64,000 nucleotides of DNA from CAZGNZ01 sp964527215 (lineage in GTDB: Bacteria; Fidelibacterota; Marinisomatia; SCGC-AAA003-L08; JACNLC01): the NCBI GenBank assembly GCA_964527215.1, contig CAZGNZ010000019.1:1-64000 (forward strand), written 5' to 3'. Positions 7,708-15,824 of this stretch are shown here, piece after piece. The notes under the pieces were generated by a model. That model saw only the letters and a list, made by a program, of their open reading frames with translations. It did no database searches and was not told where the DNA came from. The position numbers were made by a program, and so were the translations under genes. The number at the start of each line of letters is the position of its first letter. Positions within the stretch are counted from its first letter, which is position 1.

Positions 7708-9744
7708 ATGTGCATTCAAACCAATGCTCTTGAAAACCTTGCCTTTTGTCTGGTGAAAAACCACATCCATACCTCAATCCAAGAAGAACTTAATCAGGAA
7801 GATTTTTTAAAAATTTTAAAACCTGAAAAACTTCCAGAAAATCCTGACATTGAAACAGTTGAAAGAGTTGTGGTGGTCGTTGGTGCCGGTGCCAGTAAAA
7901 ATGCCAATGAGAATCTACCTCTGGGAAGAGAAGCTGCAGAATTATTGAAGAATAAATTTCAAGACACCAAAGATCTGATTGATGAAGAAATAGAAAAATT
8001 AAGTCGTGTTTACCGACTGGAAAAAAATGATTTTGAGACAATACTGCTGGCAATCCACAAATTCCACCCAAAAGAGTTGGTTGATGAACTTAAATCCATT
8101 TATTCAAAACGTTATGTAAATTCTTTATGTTATGAACTGCTTGCGCATTTATTCAAGCACCGGTTTATTGATGTCATAATTAATTTCAATTTTGATGAAG
8201 TCCTCGATCAGGCAATTGAAGATGAATTGATTGCTGAAGAATACAAGAAAATAGTGTTTGATGGAGATGTGGGTCCGCATGAAGATTTGAGCAGGAACGG
8301 AAAGTTTCGCATTCCAATCTACATTAAACCCCACGGCACTATCAGTCATCCATCCACACTGCGATTTACGCGTGAGGACTACTTCGCCATTCCTTCAGAA
8401 ATTAACGATGTCATGGAAATGATTGCATCTGGAAAGCAGTATGATGAAAACGATGAAAATGGGAAACCCAAGCCGGTAAATCTCATTCTGGTCGGCTTTG
8501 CCATGGAGAGTTTTGAGTTCAACCACATCCTGCAAAAAAACCTTCCAAGCAAATCAAAAATAATTTCCTTTTCACCTGTAGAACCCAAAATTCCAAAAAA
8601 GCTGCAAAGTGGTGAAGAAAACAGAAATTCCTATTTTGAGGTTACTAGGAATTCGGAAACAGAAACAGAAACAAAAAAGAGACTTGATAACTGGTTCGAA
8701 GTTTTATGGAATAAAATCGTTGGCCATTATAAAGAAGAATACAAACCACGGTCGATCTCCCGACATAAGGTCCTTTGCTCAATACTCAGATATCCTGCGA
8801 TTAAAAGTGAGAAGGAATACATTGAAAAACGGATGTATCTGGAGCTTGCCCTGTCAATTGCCAAGTATAAGGGAATATTGAATGTTAACCAAATTTCCCA
8901 TGACAGGTTTGGTAAATATTTTTGTTTATTTAAAAAAATACATAAAGCAGATGAAACTATTATTGATACCTGCAAAAAATTCGGTCTCAAGGATTTATGG
9001 TATGGAAGCAAAGCCCTTTCAATCTACGATGGAGATGCAGATAAAATCCGTGTGAGACCGGAAGAAACGACCGTAGAAAATGAGATATCGAATTGTATAG
9101 AGAAAATTAATGAATACTTAGAATTAGATCAGTCAAACGGTAATGTAACAAATACAAAATTGGAAAAAACACTTAAAAAGTTATATAAAAGTGAAGACTC
9201 TGAAATTTGTCCGAAATATACGAACGTGTATAACAATATTTTTAAATCACCACGAATTATCAGCAACAATCTTGATTTGAAATATCAAACCAGAAAACTG
9301 ATAACAGATCCCTGGGACCAGTTATTTGTTGTTGCTGAAACAGGTGAATGGATATTATCGGAAATAAAACCTGATGGTCTAGAAAACAGAAAAATCATAC
9401 TTATCGCGGCAGATTTGTCATTGCAAGAACAAATCAAAAAAAATTACAATAATTTTGGAATTGTTGAAGTTCGGAATCTCCACTGGTGGATTCATAACCA
9501 GCATATGACTATATCACTGAAAAAATCTGGCAATAGGCTAATCCCAAAAAGAAGTATCTACTTTACAAGAAGAGAAAGAACATCATTTATTAATCCGGTA
9601 CTTCTTGATAAGATTTATGATTTGGAACTTATTCTTGAATCCTTTTCTGCTTACTATCTAAAGGCCAAAAACAATTTAAGTTACGTATCAAGATTAGATA
9701 TTGTAAAGGAAACTGAATATCTGCTTGACATTTCAAACAGATAA
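7708..9744 (+). CDS. SIR2-like NADase-domain protein, putative defence gene
   Basis: A 678-residue cytoplasmic protein with an N-terminal SIR2-like domain (about residues 50-290). It has the nucleotide-binding VVVVVGAGASKNA, the catalytic-loop INFNFDEVLDQAI (equivalent of T-x-N-F-D), the catalytic histidine in IKPHGTIS, and a Rossmann-end NLILVGFAMES. Bacterial SIR2 domains fused to large C-terminal regions are commonly NAD+-depleting phage-defence effectors. The C-terminal half (about 330-678) has a conserved-looking RNLHWWIHNQHMTI stretch but no fold I can name. An AGGA ribosome site precedes the ATG by 9 bases. The gene is clearly more AT-rich, with many AAA codons, than its neighbours and is bounded by a 19-bp direct repeat, suggesting transfer. 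No HerA, TIR or SLOG partner is present. The domain call is strong; defence is inference. Confidence 0.85.
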   Translation: MCIQTNALENLAFCLVKNHIHTSIQEELNQEDFLKILKPEKLPENPDIETVERVVVVVGAGASKNANENLPLGREAAELLKNKFQDTKDLIDEEIEKLSRVYRLEKNDFETILLAIHKFHPKELVDELKSIYSKRYVNSLCYELLAHLFKHRFIDVIINFNFDEVLDQAIEDELIAEEYKKIVFDGDVGPHEDLSRNGKFRIPIYIKPHGTISHPSTLRFTREDYFAIPSEINDVMEMIASGKQYDENDENGKPKPVNLILVGFAMESFEFNHILQKNLPSKSKIISFSPVEPKIPKKLQSGEENRNSYFEVTRNSETETETKKRLDNWFEVLWNKIVGHYKEEYKPRSISRHKVLCSILRYPAIKSEKEYIEKRMYLELALSIAKYKGILNVNQISHDRFGKYFCLFKKIHKADETIIDTCKKFGLKDLWYGSKALSIYDGDADKIRVRPEETTVENEISNCIEKINEYLELDQSNGNVTNTKLEKTLKKLYKSEDSEICPKYTNVYNNIFKSPRIISNNLDLKYQTRKLITDPWDQLFVVAETGEWILSEIKPDGLENRKIILIAADLSLQEQIKKNYNNFGIVEVRNLHWWIHNQHMTISLKKSGNRLIPKRSIYFTRRERTSFINPVLLDKIYDLELILESFSAYYLKAKNNLSYVSRLDIVKETEYLLDISNR

Positions 9745-9754
9745 TCCTTTCCCG
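9736..9754 (+). repeat. 19-bp direct repeat, right copy
   Basis: Exact match to 7558-7576, overlapping the last codons and stop of the SIR2 gene. The pair brackets about 2.2 kb containing just that gene. Confidence 0.7.
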
Positions 9755-10107
9755 GTATTTGCTCCCAAACCCAAATTTCATTTGCTTCTGTCATATGGTT
9801 ATTGCACAACTCCATCCATCAAATATTTGGATAACTCATTATTCTTTAAATTGTGATCAGAATCTCTGACTGTTGGCCGCTTCGGCTATCAACTGGCTTG
9901 TAAATATCGGTATTTCAAAATATCTATATATAAATAATATGTTCAATGAGTGAGCCGCGTGACTTACTGCGAGCAAATTGTTTTCTGTTTCAGGGAGTAA
10001 TGAATTTCCCGGCCCGTCCGCTGACGGGAAGGCGTATCAGTAATCGATCGGGGCAATAAATATTTTGCTGTCACGCCAACTGGCGGATTCAAAACAGCCT
10101 GGCGAAC
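9745..10107. other. Intergenic, holds dispersed element copy
   Basis: Between two convergent genes. The left part is AT-rich and shows nothing clear; the right part (10000-10092) is the shortest copy of the dispersed intergenic element. No terminator with a T-run was found. Confidence 0.5.
10000..10092. repeat. Dispersed intergenic element, short copy
   Basis: Begins ATGAATTTCCC, contains GTATCAGTAATCGATCGG (compare GTATCAGTAACCGATCGG at 11221) and ends CACGCCAACTGGCGGATTCAA. It lacks the middle part present in the copies near 11.2 and 25.4 kb. CGCCA-x-TGGCG is a small hairpin. Confidence 0.6.
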
Positions 10108-10797
10108 TTACGGCAGCATTCCCCGCAATCGGGCCAGATGGAGAATAATGCCTGAGATTTCTGAAATGGTCATGCTGCGGCAGTTCAGGGACAGATCAAA
10201 CTGGATTTTGCCTTTATCTCCGCCGGTATAAAAATCCAGCAGGGTTTCACGGGCCTTGTCCACTTCCGCCATTTTCTTTTCCACCTCCGCTCGGCTGATA
10301 TGGTGCAGATCAATGATCTGCTGAATGCGCCATTCCCGAGGAGCCCAGAGTTTTACGTGAAGCGTCAGCGGAATATCCTCCGTCAGGACCACACCGCCGC
10401 GCCCGATGATGATCACCCTGCCGGCTTCGGCATATGCCTGAATTACATCTCCGATGGTACGGCGCGCCTTGATGGTTTCGTAGTAAAACGGTTCTGTCAG
10501 CACGGACAGCACCTCTCCCACCATCCCAAGTTTCTCCGCTTTGGCTGCCTGCTCGACTTCCGTGGGATTGGACTGCAGTTCATGGGCCGCTTCATCCAGT
10601 ATTTCCTTTGTAATCAGCCGCCAGGGAACATCCGATTCGGATTTCAACTCTTGAATGGCGGAAAGAATCCGACGGGCGGTATCCACTGCCGGGCAGCCAT
10701 ACTCCCGTGAAATAGTGATGACGGGACCGTGTTTATGTCCTTTTTGATTTTTGCGACCGTACTTATTCTGAAGATAATTGATTAACACATTATGCAT
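10108..10797 (-). CDS. Cytidylate kinase-like family protein
   Basis: A 229-residue soluble protein of the cytidylate-kinase-like P-loop family. The N-terminal VITISREYGCPA matches the family signature, and RVIIIGRGGVVLTED followed by LHVKLWAPREWRI matches the conserved middle. The family resembles CMP kinase but its substrate is not established, so no kinase specificity is claimed. A GGAGG ribosome site lies 4-5 bases before the ATG. It stands alone on the minus strand, with long non-coding flanks that both carry copies of the dispersed element. Confidence 0.8.
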   Translation of the reverse strand: MHNVLINYLQNKYGRKNQKGHKHGPVITISREYGCPAVDTARRILSAIQELKSESDVPWRLITKEILDEAAHELQSNPTEVEQAAKAEKLGMVGEVLSVLTEPFYYETIKARRTIGDVIQAYAEAGRVIIIGRGGVVLTEDIPLTLHVKLWAPREWRIQQIIDLHHISRAEVEKKMAEVDKARETLLDFYTGGDKGKIQFDLSLNCRSMTISEISGIILHLARLRGMLP

Positions 10798-11370
10798 GGT
10801 TCCTCCATCCAGAATATGAAGCGTTCTGATGTTCCTGGTGTGAATCTGCAGACCGATCAGCGGCGTGGTTTATGGTCTTTTTGAAAGATATGATCGCCTG
10901 CGGTTAATGTTATATAAAATGGTTCAGAATGAATTCGCAAGGGGTTATTTCATGGATTCCGTGATTATCAAGGTGTGAATTACAACTTTTTTATTCATTA
11001 GGTTTCCATCTGAAATACATAATTTCAATTGGGACTTTCATCAGATAAATGTCGCCTTCAGCTGTTGATATAAACGCGTATTCCAAAATACTCAATCTCG
11101 AATATCATCACTCTGCCTGAATTTCCCATGGAATTTGCAGTATTCGAAAACCGGCTCTGAAACAGCTGCAGCGTTTTTCACCGACGCCATGAATTCCCCA
11201 TCCGTCAGCTGAAGGGTGAGGTATCAGTAACCGATCGGAGCATTCACTGTTTCGTCGCCACGCCAAATGGCGGATTTTCAACAAGCGGCGGAGAAATGCA
11301 CCCTGTTTCACTTGTCCGTCAGGAGACGGATTATAAACCCGCCAAATGGCGGATTCAAAGGACCAGCAAT
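10798..11370. other. Intergenic, holds dispersed element copy
   Basis: Divergent region between the kinase-like gene and the MscS gene. Its right third (11189-11358) is a full dispersed element. The remaining AT-rich part presumably carries promoters for both genes, but no box pair stood out. Confidence 0.5.
11189..11358. repeat. Dispersed intergenic element, long copy
   Basis: Closely matches 25356-25520 over its second half: CCACGCCAAATGGCGGATTT, TCAACAAGCGGCGG, AATGCACCCTGTT, CACTTGTCCGTCAGGAGACG, ending GGCGGATTCAA. It contains nested hairpins (CGCCA/TGGCG; TCCGTC-AGGA-GACGGA). It has no coding potential of its own and ends 12 bases before the MscS start, so it likely forms part of that gene's leader. 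Confidence 0.75.
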
Positions 11371-12699
11371 ATGAATTCCGTATTTGATTTACCGCCATTG
11401 GAACAAATCTGGATGACTTCATCCCATTGGATTCAGCAGAACGTTTTTGCACCGGATAACCTGGTTCAGCTGCTGATACTGGCAGTAATGATCCTCATCG
11501 GATGGGTCGCCGGTAAACGGCTGGCCGTGTTTATCAAGGTCCGTTTCTCCCGCTTTACTGACGGAAGTCCAATGACCGCCACACTGTTCGGGGCGTTCTG
11601 CCGCATCATCCCTGTTTTAAATATCCTGATTCTGTCCGCAGTAGCAGGACTGGTGGTCCGGCAGTTCATGGGCGAACCCCATCTCCTCCATCTGGTGGAT
11701 ACACTCCTGCTTGCCTGGGTGATTATCATCCCGGCCTCCGCAGTTATTCCGGATCCGTTCTGGTCCAAAACCCTTTCCGTCACCGCCTGGAGTCTGGCAG
11801 CGCTGGAAATCCTGGGCGTGCTGCGGCCAAGTCTGAATTATCTCAGCTCTTTCGGTTTTTCAATCGGCAGTTTTCAGTTTACCATCCTCTCCGTGATAAA
11901 GATGGCGGTATTTCTGTTCCTTGCGCTTCGAGCAGGCCAGTGGCTGGGGGACTATATTGAGAAAAACATTTCCAAGGTATCGCAGCTCTCCCCTTCTACC
12001 CATGTTCTTCTGAGTAAAATAATCAAGATCTGTATTTATATTGTTGTATTTCTGATTGCCCTCAGCACCGTCGGTATCGATCTGAGTGCCCTGACTGTGC
12101 TCAGCGGTGCTCTGGGTGTGGGTATCGGATTTGGTCTTCAGAAAGTCGTTTCCAATTACATCAGCGGCATTATCCTGCTCAGTGACAAAAGCATCAAACC
12201 CGGAGATGTTATTCAGATAGGAGATGTGTACGGCTGGATTTCGGGTTTGTACGGCAGGTATGTCTCGGTTGTCACCCGGGACGGACATGAATATCTGATT
12301 CCAAATGAAGATCTCATCACCCAGCAGGTAATCAACTGGACCTATACCGATCATACGGTTCGGCTGCATGTGCCGGTGGGCATTTCATACGAGTCCGATC
12401 TTCATCTTGCACGACAGCTCATGATTGAGTCCGCTGAATGTGTTGAGCGGGTACTGAAAAAACCGAAACCCGTCTGCCATGTCCTGGCATTCGGTGATAA
12501 TTCGGTGGACCTTGAACTGCGGATATGGATAGGGGATCCTGAATCAGGAATCCGGAATGTGATGAGTCAGGTATATCTGAATGTCTGGGACCGTTTCAGG
12601 GAAAATGATATCGAAATACCTTACCCCCAGCGGGATGTGCATCTGTCTGCAGAAAATGGGATGAAGGTTGAGATCGTGAATTCAAAAGAGAAGGACTGA
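11371..12699 (+). CDS. mscS: Mechanosensitive ion channel, MscS family
   Basis: A 442-residue inner-membrane channel of the small-conductance mechanosensitive family, which releases solutes on hypo-osmotic shock. Several transmembrane segments lie in the first 250 residues. The pore helix and beta domain are recognisable: LSGALGVGIGFGLQKVVSNY, then IKPGDVIQIGDVYGWI, RDGHEYLIPNEDL and QQVINWTYTD. It is longer than the E. coli MscS (about 286 residues) because of extra N-terminal membrane helices. The start MNSVFDLPP was chosen because an AGGA site precedes it and because an upstream in-frame ATG (11296) lies inside a dispersed repeat and would translate that repeat. The gene appears monocistronic. 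Confidence 0.88.
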   Translation: MNSVFDLPPLEQIWMTSSHWIQQNVFAPDNLVQLLILAVMILIGWVAGKRLAVFIKVRFSRFTDGSPMTATLFGAFCRIIPVLNILILSAVAGLVVRQFMGEPHLLHLVDTLLLAWVIIIPASAVIPDPFWSKTLSVTAWSLAALEILGVLRPSLNYLSSFGFSIGSFQFTILSVIKMAVFLFLALRAGQWLGDYIEKNISKVSQLSPSTHVLLSKIIKICIYIVVFLIALSTVGIDLSALTVLSGALGVGIGFGLQKVVSNYISGIILLSDKSIKPGDVIQIGDVYGWISGLYGRYVSVVTRDGHEYLIPNEDLITQQVINWTYTDHTVRLHVPVGISYESDLHLARQLMIESAECVERVLKKPKPVCHVLAFGDNSVDLELRIWIGDPESGIRNVMSQVYLNVWDRFRENDIEIPYPQRDVHLSAENGMKVEIVNSKEKD

Positions 12700-12840
12700 A
12701 CCGGAGCGGTCTGCTGATCCGCCAAACATGGTACTCTTTGAATCTTCAGGTATTTTGCGGAAGGACGGCGTTTTTGATGAATCCGTCAGCAATCACAGGG
12801 ACTGCATCGTTTCGCCATCCGGTATGCTGCCCAAACATTA

Positions 12841-12866
12841 AATCCCCCGGGAGCGACCCGGGGGAT
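12841..12866 (-). terminator. Strong GC hairpin downstream of HTH gene
   Basis: ATCCCCCGGG-AGCG-ACCCGGGGGAT, a perfect 10-bp stem 25 bases after the stop of the HTH gene on the minus strand, followed there by a weak T-rich tail (ATTTAATGTTT). It may serve both converging genes. Confidence 0.55.
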
Positions 12867-12890
12867 CATCGTAGCAGCTTGGGATAAAAC

Positions 12891-13085
12891 TTACTGGTTT
12901 TTCAATTCTTTCAGTTTCTCGTTCAGTATTTCGTCAAACATCCTGTCCAGATGTTCCTGTTTGACTTTCCACTGACCACCAATTTTAATTGCCGGAATCT
13001 TTCCCTGCTGCACCAGCCGATAAACGGTCTGTTCTTTAATACTCAGATAGTTAGAAACCTCTTTTATTCCTAAAATTTCTTTCAT
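12891..13085 (-). CDS. Small excisionase-type helix-turn-helix protein
   Basis: A 64-residue DNA-binding protein of the excisionase/MerR-like HTH_17 family: GIKEVSNYLSIKEQTVYRLV, then GKIPAIKIGGQWKV and a charged C-terminal helix. Such proteins act as small transcription regulators or recombination directionality factors; no integrase is nearby, so a regulatory role is more likely. The start MKEILG was chosen over a longer frame (13187) because AAAGGA lies about 10 bases upstream and the longer N-terminus would read through a perfect hairpin. It lies about 100 bases downstream of flagellin on the same strand and may be co-transcribed at reduced level past that hairpin. Confidence 0.8.
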   Translation of the reverse strand: MKEILGIKEVSNYLSIKEQTVYRLVQQGKIPAIKIGGQWKVKQEHLDRMFDEILNEKLKELKNQ

Positions 13086-13152
13086 GACTGTCCATTCCTT
13101 TAAAAAACTTTTCGATGATCCGGCGTCTGCCCCGAATTTCTGACTGAGAGGG

Positions 13153-13182
13153 CGGGATCCGGAAGATGTCCCCCGGATCCCG
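13153..13182 (-). terminator. Hairpin immediately after flagellin gene
   Basis: CGGGATCCGG-N10-CCGGATCCCG, a perfect 10-bp stem starting 9 bases after the flagellin stop codon on the minus strand. No T-run follows, so it may stabilise the abundant flagellin message or partly terminate before the HTH gene. Confidence 0.5.
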
Positions 13183-13191
13183 GCCAAAAGA

Positions 13192-14025
13192 TCATCCTAA
13201 GAGAGAGAGCACTGCCTGCGGAGCTGCATTGGCAGCGGTGAAAGCGGACAATGCGGTCTGCTGCAGTATCTGTAATTTAATCACGTCCATCTGTTCTGAG
13301 GCAAAATCTGCATCCTCAATTGAACTTCGTACTGCCTCCGTATTTGTGATGCCGATAGTGAGGGCATTGACTTTGGATGTCAGACGGGTCTGGATATCTC
13401 CCACTTCCTGTATGGATTCCGACAGGCTGCTGATGGCGCTGTCCACAGTTGCAATGGCCGCCGACGCACTGGCCTGGCTGCTCAGGTCAATATCGCTGAT
13501 GGCAATACCGTCATTCCCAAGACTGGCGGATGTGGATGTATCCAGGGTCACGGTGATGGTGTCGCCTTCATTGGCTCCGACCTGGAATACCATTGAAGAT
13601 CCATCCAGAATTGCCTCGCCGTTCCATTTGGTCTGACTGCTGATATCATCCAGTTCCGACAGGAGCGCCTGGACCTGGTTATGGATCGCATCGCGCTGCT
13701 GGTCATTCATCGAATCGTCGGCTGCCTGAATAACCTTATCCTTGATCTGCATCAGGATTGCATTCTGGCTTTGGTAGCCCCCCTCGGCAATGTTCAAAAT
13801 ATTCTTGGCATTGCCGGCATTGGAGTGGGCCTGCTTCAGTCCCGTGATCTGCGCTTCCAGCTGTTTGGATATGGCATATCCGGCGGTATCATCCTGCGCG
13901 TTGTTGATCCGTTTTCCCGTACTGAGACGGAACTGGTGCTCGCCAAGACGCTTATTCACCTGATTCAGAGTCCTCAGGCTCTGCATCGCCATAACATTGG
14001 CGTTGACTCTCATTAAATCACTCAT
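13192..14025 (-). CDS. fliC: Flagellin
   Basis: A 277-residue flagellar filament protein. The N-terminal D0/D1 signature is complete (MRVNANVMAMQSLRTLNQ, RLSTGKRINNAQDDTAGYAI) and so is the C-terminal one (SIEDADFASEQMDVIKLQIL, ending APQAVLSLLG). The central part is very short, so there is no variable D2/D3 domain. The start MSDLMRV is preceded by GGAGGT at 9 bases; an upstream in-frame ATG at 14124 lacks this and adds unrelated residues. A sigma-28-like promoter lies about 110 bases upstream. No other flagellar gene is in the window, so assembly genes must be elsewhere. Followed by a strong hairpin and the small HTH gene. Confidence 0.93.
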   Translation of the reverse strand: MSDLMRVNANVMAMQSLRTLNQVNKRLGEHQFRLSTGKRINNAQDDTAGYAISKQLEAQITGLKQAHSNAGNAKNILNIAEGGYQSQNAILMQIKDKVIQAADDSMNDQQRDAIHNQVQALLSELDDISSQTKWNGEAILDGSSMVFQVGANEGDTITVTLDTSTSASLGNDGIAISDIDLSSQASASAAIATVDSAISSLSESIQEVGDIQTRLTSKVNALTIGITNTEAVRSSIEDADFASEQMDVIKLQILQQTALSAFTAANAAPQAVLSLLG

Positions 14026-14453
14026 TTCAAAGAACCTCCATGTGATTGGATGGGCATCCCTGCCCGCAGTGACGAATCCCTTGCTGCCGTTGAAACTGCC
14101 GCCACAAAACAATTTCATTCCCAAGCTTCTGTTATCATTATCGAAGAAAAATCAGACAACTTCCACTTTTGATATAAATATTCAGGAATATTTAAGATCA
14201 GCAAACAAGAAAGTATAATGGATGATAATTTTATATAATATTCCGCAAAAATTGAGAAACATGATTAACCGCGTTTACAGGATTTTTTTGAATTCTCGTC
14301 AATACTGTTAAATGCTGTCACGTCTTCTGGCAGAATTTCCGCCTGCTGCCACCCACCCTGAATACGACCCACAGAACTTCGGATTTGTTCGTGTCATTCA
14401 GGTTAAATTACCCATCGGATTTTCTGTCATTAATTGCAGGTATTCATATTAGC
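14026..14453. other. Divergent intergenic region, flagellin and YwaF-like genes
   Basis: Holds the sigma-28-like flagellin promoter (14138-14164) and an AT-rich stretch (14200-14260). Nothing else is recognised. Confidence 0.5.
14138..14164 (-). promoter_or_regulatory. Sigma-28 (FliA)-like flagellin promoter
   Basis: On the minus strand GGAAGTTG-N11-TTCGATAA, against the consensus TAAAGTTT-N11-GCCGATAA: 5 of 8 and 6 of 8 matches with exact spacing. It points at the flagellin gene and implies a leader of about 105 bases. Confidence 0.65.
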
Positions 14454-15197
14454 ATGTCCCGATACTTCAGCGCGGTATGGGATGGCCCGGAATTCCGGGT
14501 TTTCTCACCTTCTCACTTTCTGGTGCTGTTTCTGGTTCTGACCGGAGTTCTTCTGATGTTCCGAAACTCAACAGCCGCTGCCCTGCGGAGCCGACCGCAG
14601 TTTCGTATGATGCTGGGAATCATCCTGATACTCAACGAATCTGCCTGGCATATCTGGAAGGTTTCCATTGATCAGTGGACCGTACAGAACATGCTTCCCC
14701 TGCATCTCTGCAGTATCATGGTATGGTCCAGTTCAATAATGCTCTTTACACGCAGCCGAAGAATTTATGAGTTCTGTTATCTGCTGGGGACAGCAGGTGC
14801 ACTGCAGGCGCTGCTGACGCCTGATATCGGATCATACGGTTTTCCCCATTTCCGCGTGTTCCAGACGTTTACTGCTCATTCATGCATCATTTTTGCCGCA
14901 GTCTACATGACGTCTTCAGAGGGATTCCGTCCAAACGTTAACTCCATTAAGCGAGTACTCATCGGAGCCCATATTTATGCGGCAGCGGTTTTTTTCATTA
15001 ATCAGACAATCGGCAGCAATTATCTCTTTATTGCGCGAAAGCCGGATACTGCCAGTCTGCTTGATTACATGGGTCCGTGGCCCTGGTATCTCATTGGAAT
15101 TGAATTGGCTGCGCTGCTCTGCGTCGCACTGCTGTATCTGCCTTTTTATGCATCAGACAGAAAAGTTTCAAAATCCGTCAGGCAACCTGCCGGTTGA
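14454..15197 (+). CDS. YwaF/TIGR02206-type integral membrane protein
   Basis: A 247-residue polytopic membrane protein with about seven hydrophobic helices. The family pattern is visible: VFSPSHFLVLF, then a helix ending NESAWHIWKV, NMLPLHLCSIMVW, LGTAGALQALLTPDI, HFRVFQTFTAHSCII and SNYLFIARKPDTASLLDYMG. Conserved His, Asn and Pro residues in the membrane resemble the YwaF group, whose function is not established. The start MSRYFSAVWDG was preferred over an in-frame ATG at 14385 because the family normally begins just before this segment; the ribosome site is weak for either. It may share a transcript with the following small membrane protein. Confidence 0.75.
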   Translation: MSRYFSAVWDGPEFRVFSPSHFLVLFLVLTGVLLMFRNSTAAALRSRPQFRMMLGIILILNESAWHIWKVSIDQWTVQNMLPLHLCSIMVWSSSIMLFTRSRRIYEFCYLLGTAGALQALLTPDIGSYGFPHFRVFQTFTAHSCIIFAAVYMTSSEGFRPNVNSIKRVLIGAHIYAAAVFFINQTIGSNYLFIARKPDTASLLDYMGPWPWYLIGIELAALLCVALLYLPFYASDRKVSKSVRQPAG

Positions 15198-15374
15198 AAT
15201 CTGAATCTGAGAACCGCGGTCTCACTGCCATGCGTTCTGACAGCAAAAAATCTGGATGTCCAGCCATCCGCTGCAGACTGCATCGGCGGCAGAGACCGAT
15301 AACGAACATTGACTGAAAATGTATTTTTGGCATTTACACAACAGCTGAACCGGATCAGCAGGGAGTAAAAGTAT

Positions 15375-15731
15375 ATGAAAGTCTTATTTGGATATTTATT
15401 CCTGATTCTGTCGGAAATTCTAACCATCGTTCAGGCCATTCTGTTTGCCTCTCAGCATCATTTGATATCGCCTGAACGCGGATTCATCGTGATACTGATC
15501 ACCATCGGCTGTCTTGCCGGCGGATTCGGATCAAAAGAAAACGGATCCCTTTATACAAGGCGTCTGGCCATTGCCAGCAGCCTGCTGGTATGTTTATTCC
15601 TCATTGCGATGACGGCCATCCTGATCCTGAGCAACTCGGTCCTTATCAGCTGGTGGGAATACGCCGCATTGGGTCTTTATATCGTGGCATACGGATCTTT
15701 CGGATTCAGCGGGTTGGAGCATCTGGATTAA
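15375..15731 (+). CDS. Small membrane protein, unknown function
   Basis: A 118-residue hydrophobic protein with four predicted transmembrane helices (about residues 3-24, 36-51, 64-86 and 92-112) joined by short polar loops (SQHHLISPERG, SKENGSLYTRR). No family is recognised. GGGAG precedes the ATG by 9 bases. It sits between the YwaF-like gene and the aminotransferase with gaps of 177 and 93 bases, so its co-transcription is uncertain. Confidence 0.6.
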   Translation: MKVLFGYLFLILSEILTIVQAILFASQHHLISPERGFIVILITIGCLAGGFGSKENGSLYTRRLAIASSLLVCLFLIAMTAILILSNSVLISWWEYAALGLYIVAYGSFGFSGLEHLD

Positions 15732-15824
15732 ATTGCACGAAAACATGGTGCAATTCGTCCGATGCCTGATTCACTGACACAGCAATCAGATCCAACAAAT
15801 CCTGTTATTTAAAATGGAATTCGG

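Noticed and set aside
11296..11370. N-terminal extension of the MscS protein
   Set aside because: These codons lie inside the dispersed intergenic element, and the downstream ATG has the ribosome site.
12891..13085. Excisionase of an integrated element
   Set aside because: No integrase, attachment repeats or cargo nearby; a small regulator fits better.
14026..14124. N-terminal extension of flagellin
   Set aside because: Flagellins begin at the MRVN-type segment, and GGAGGT precedes that start.
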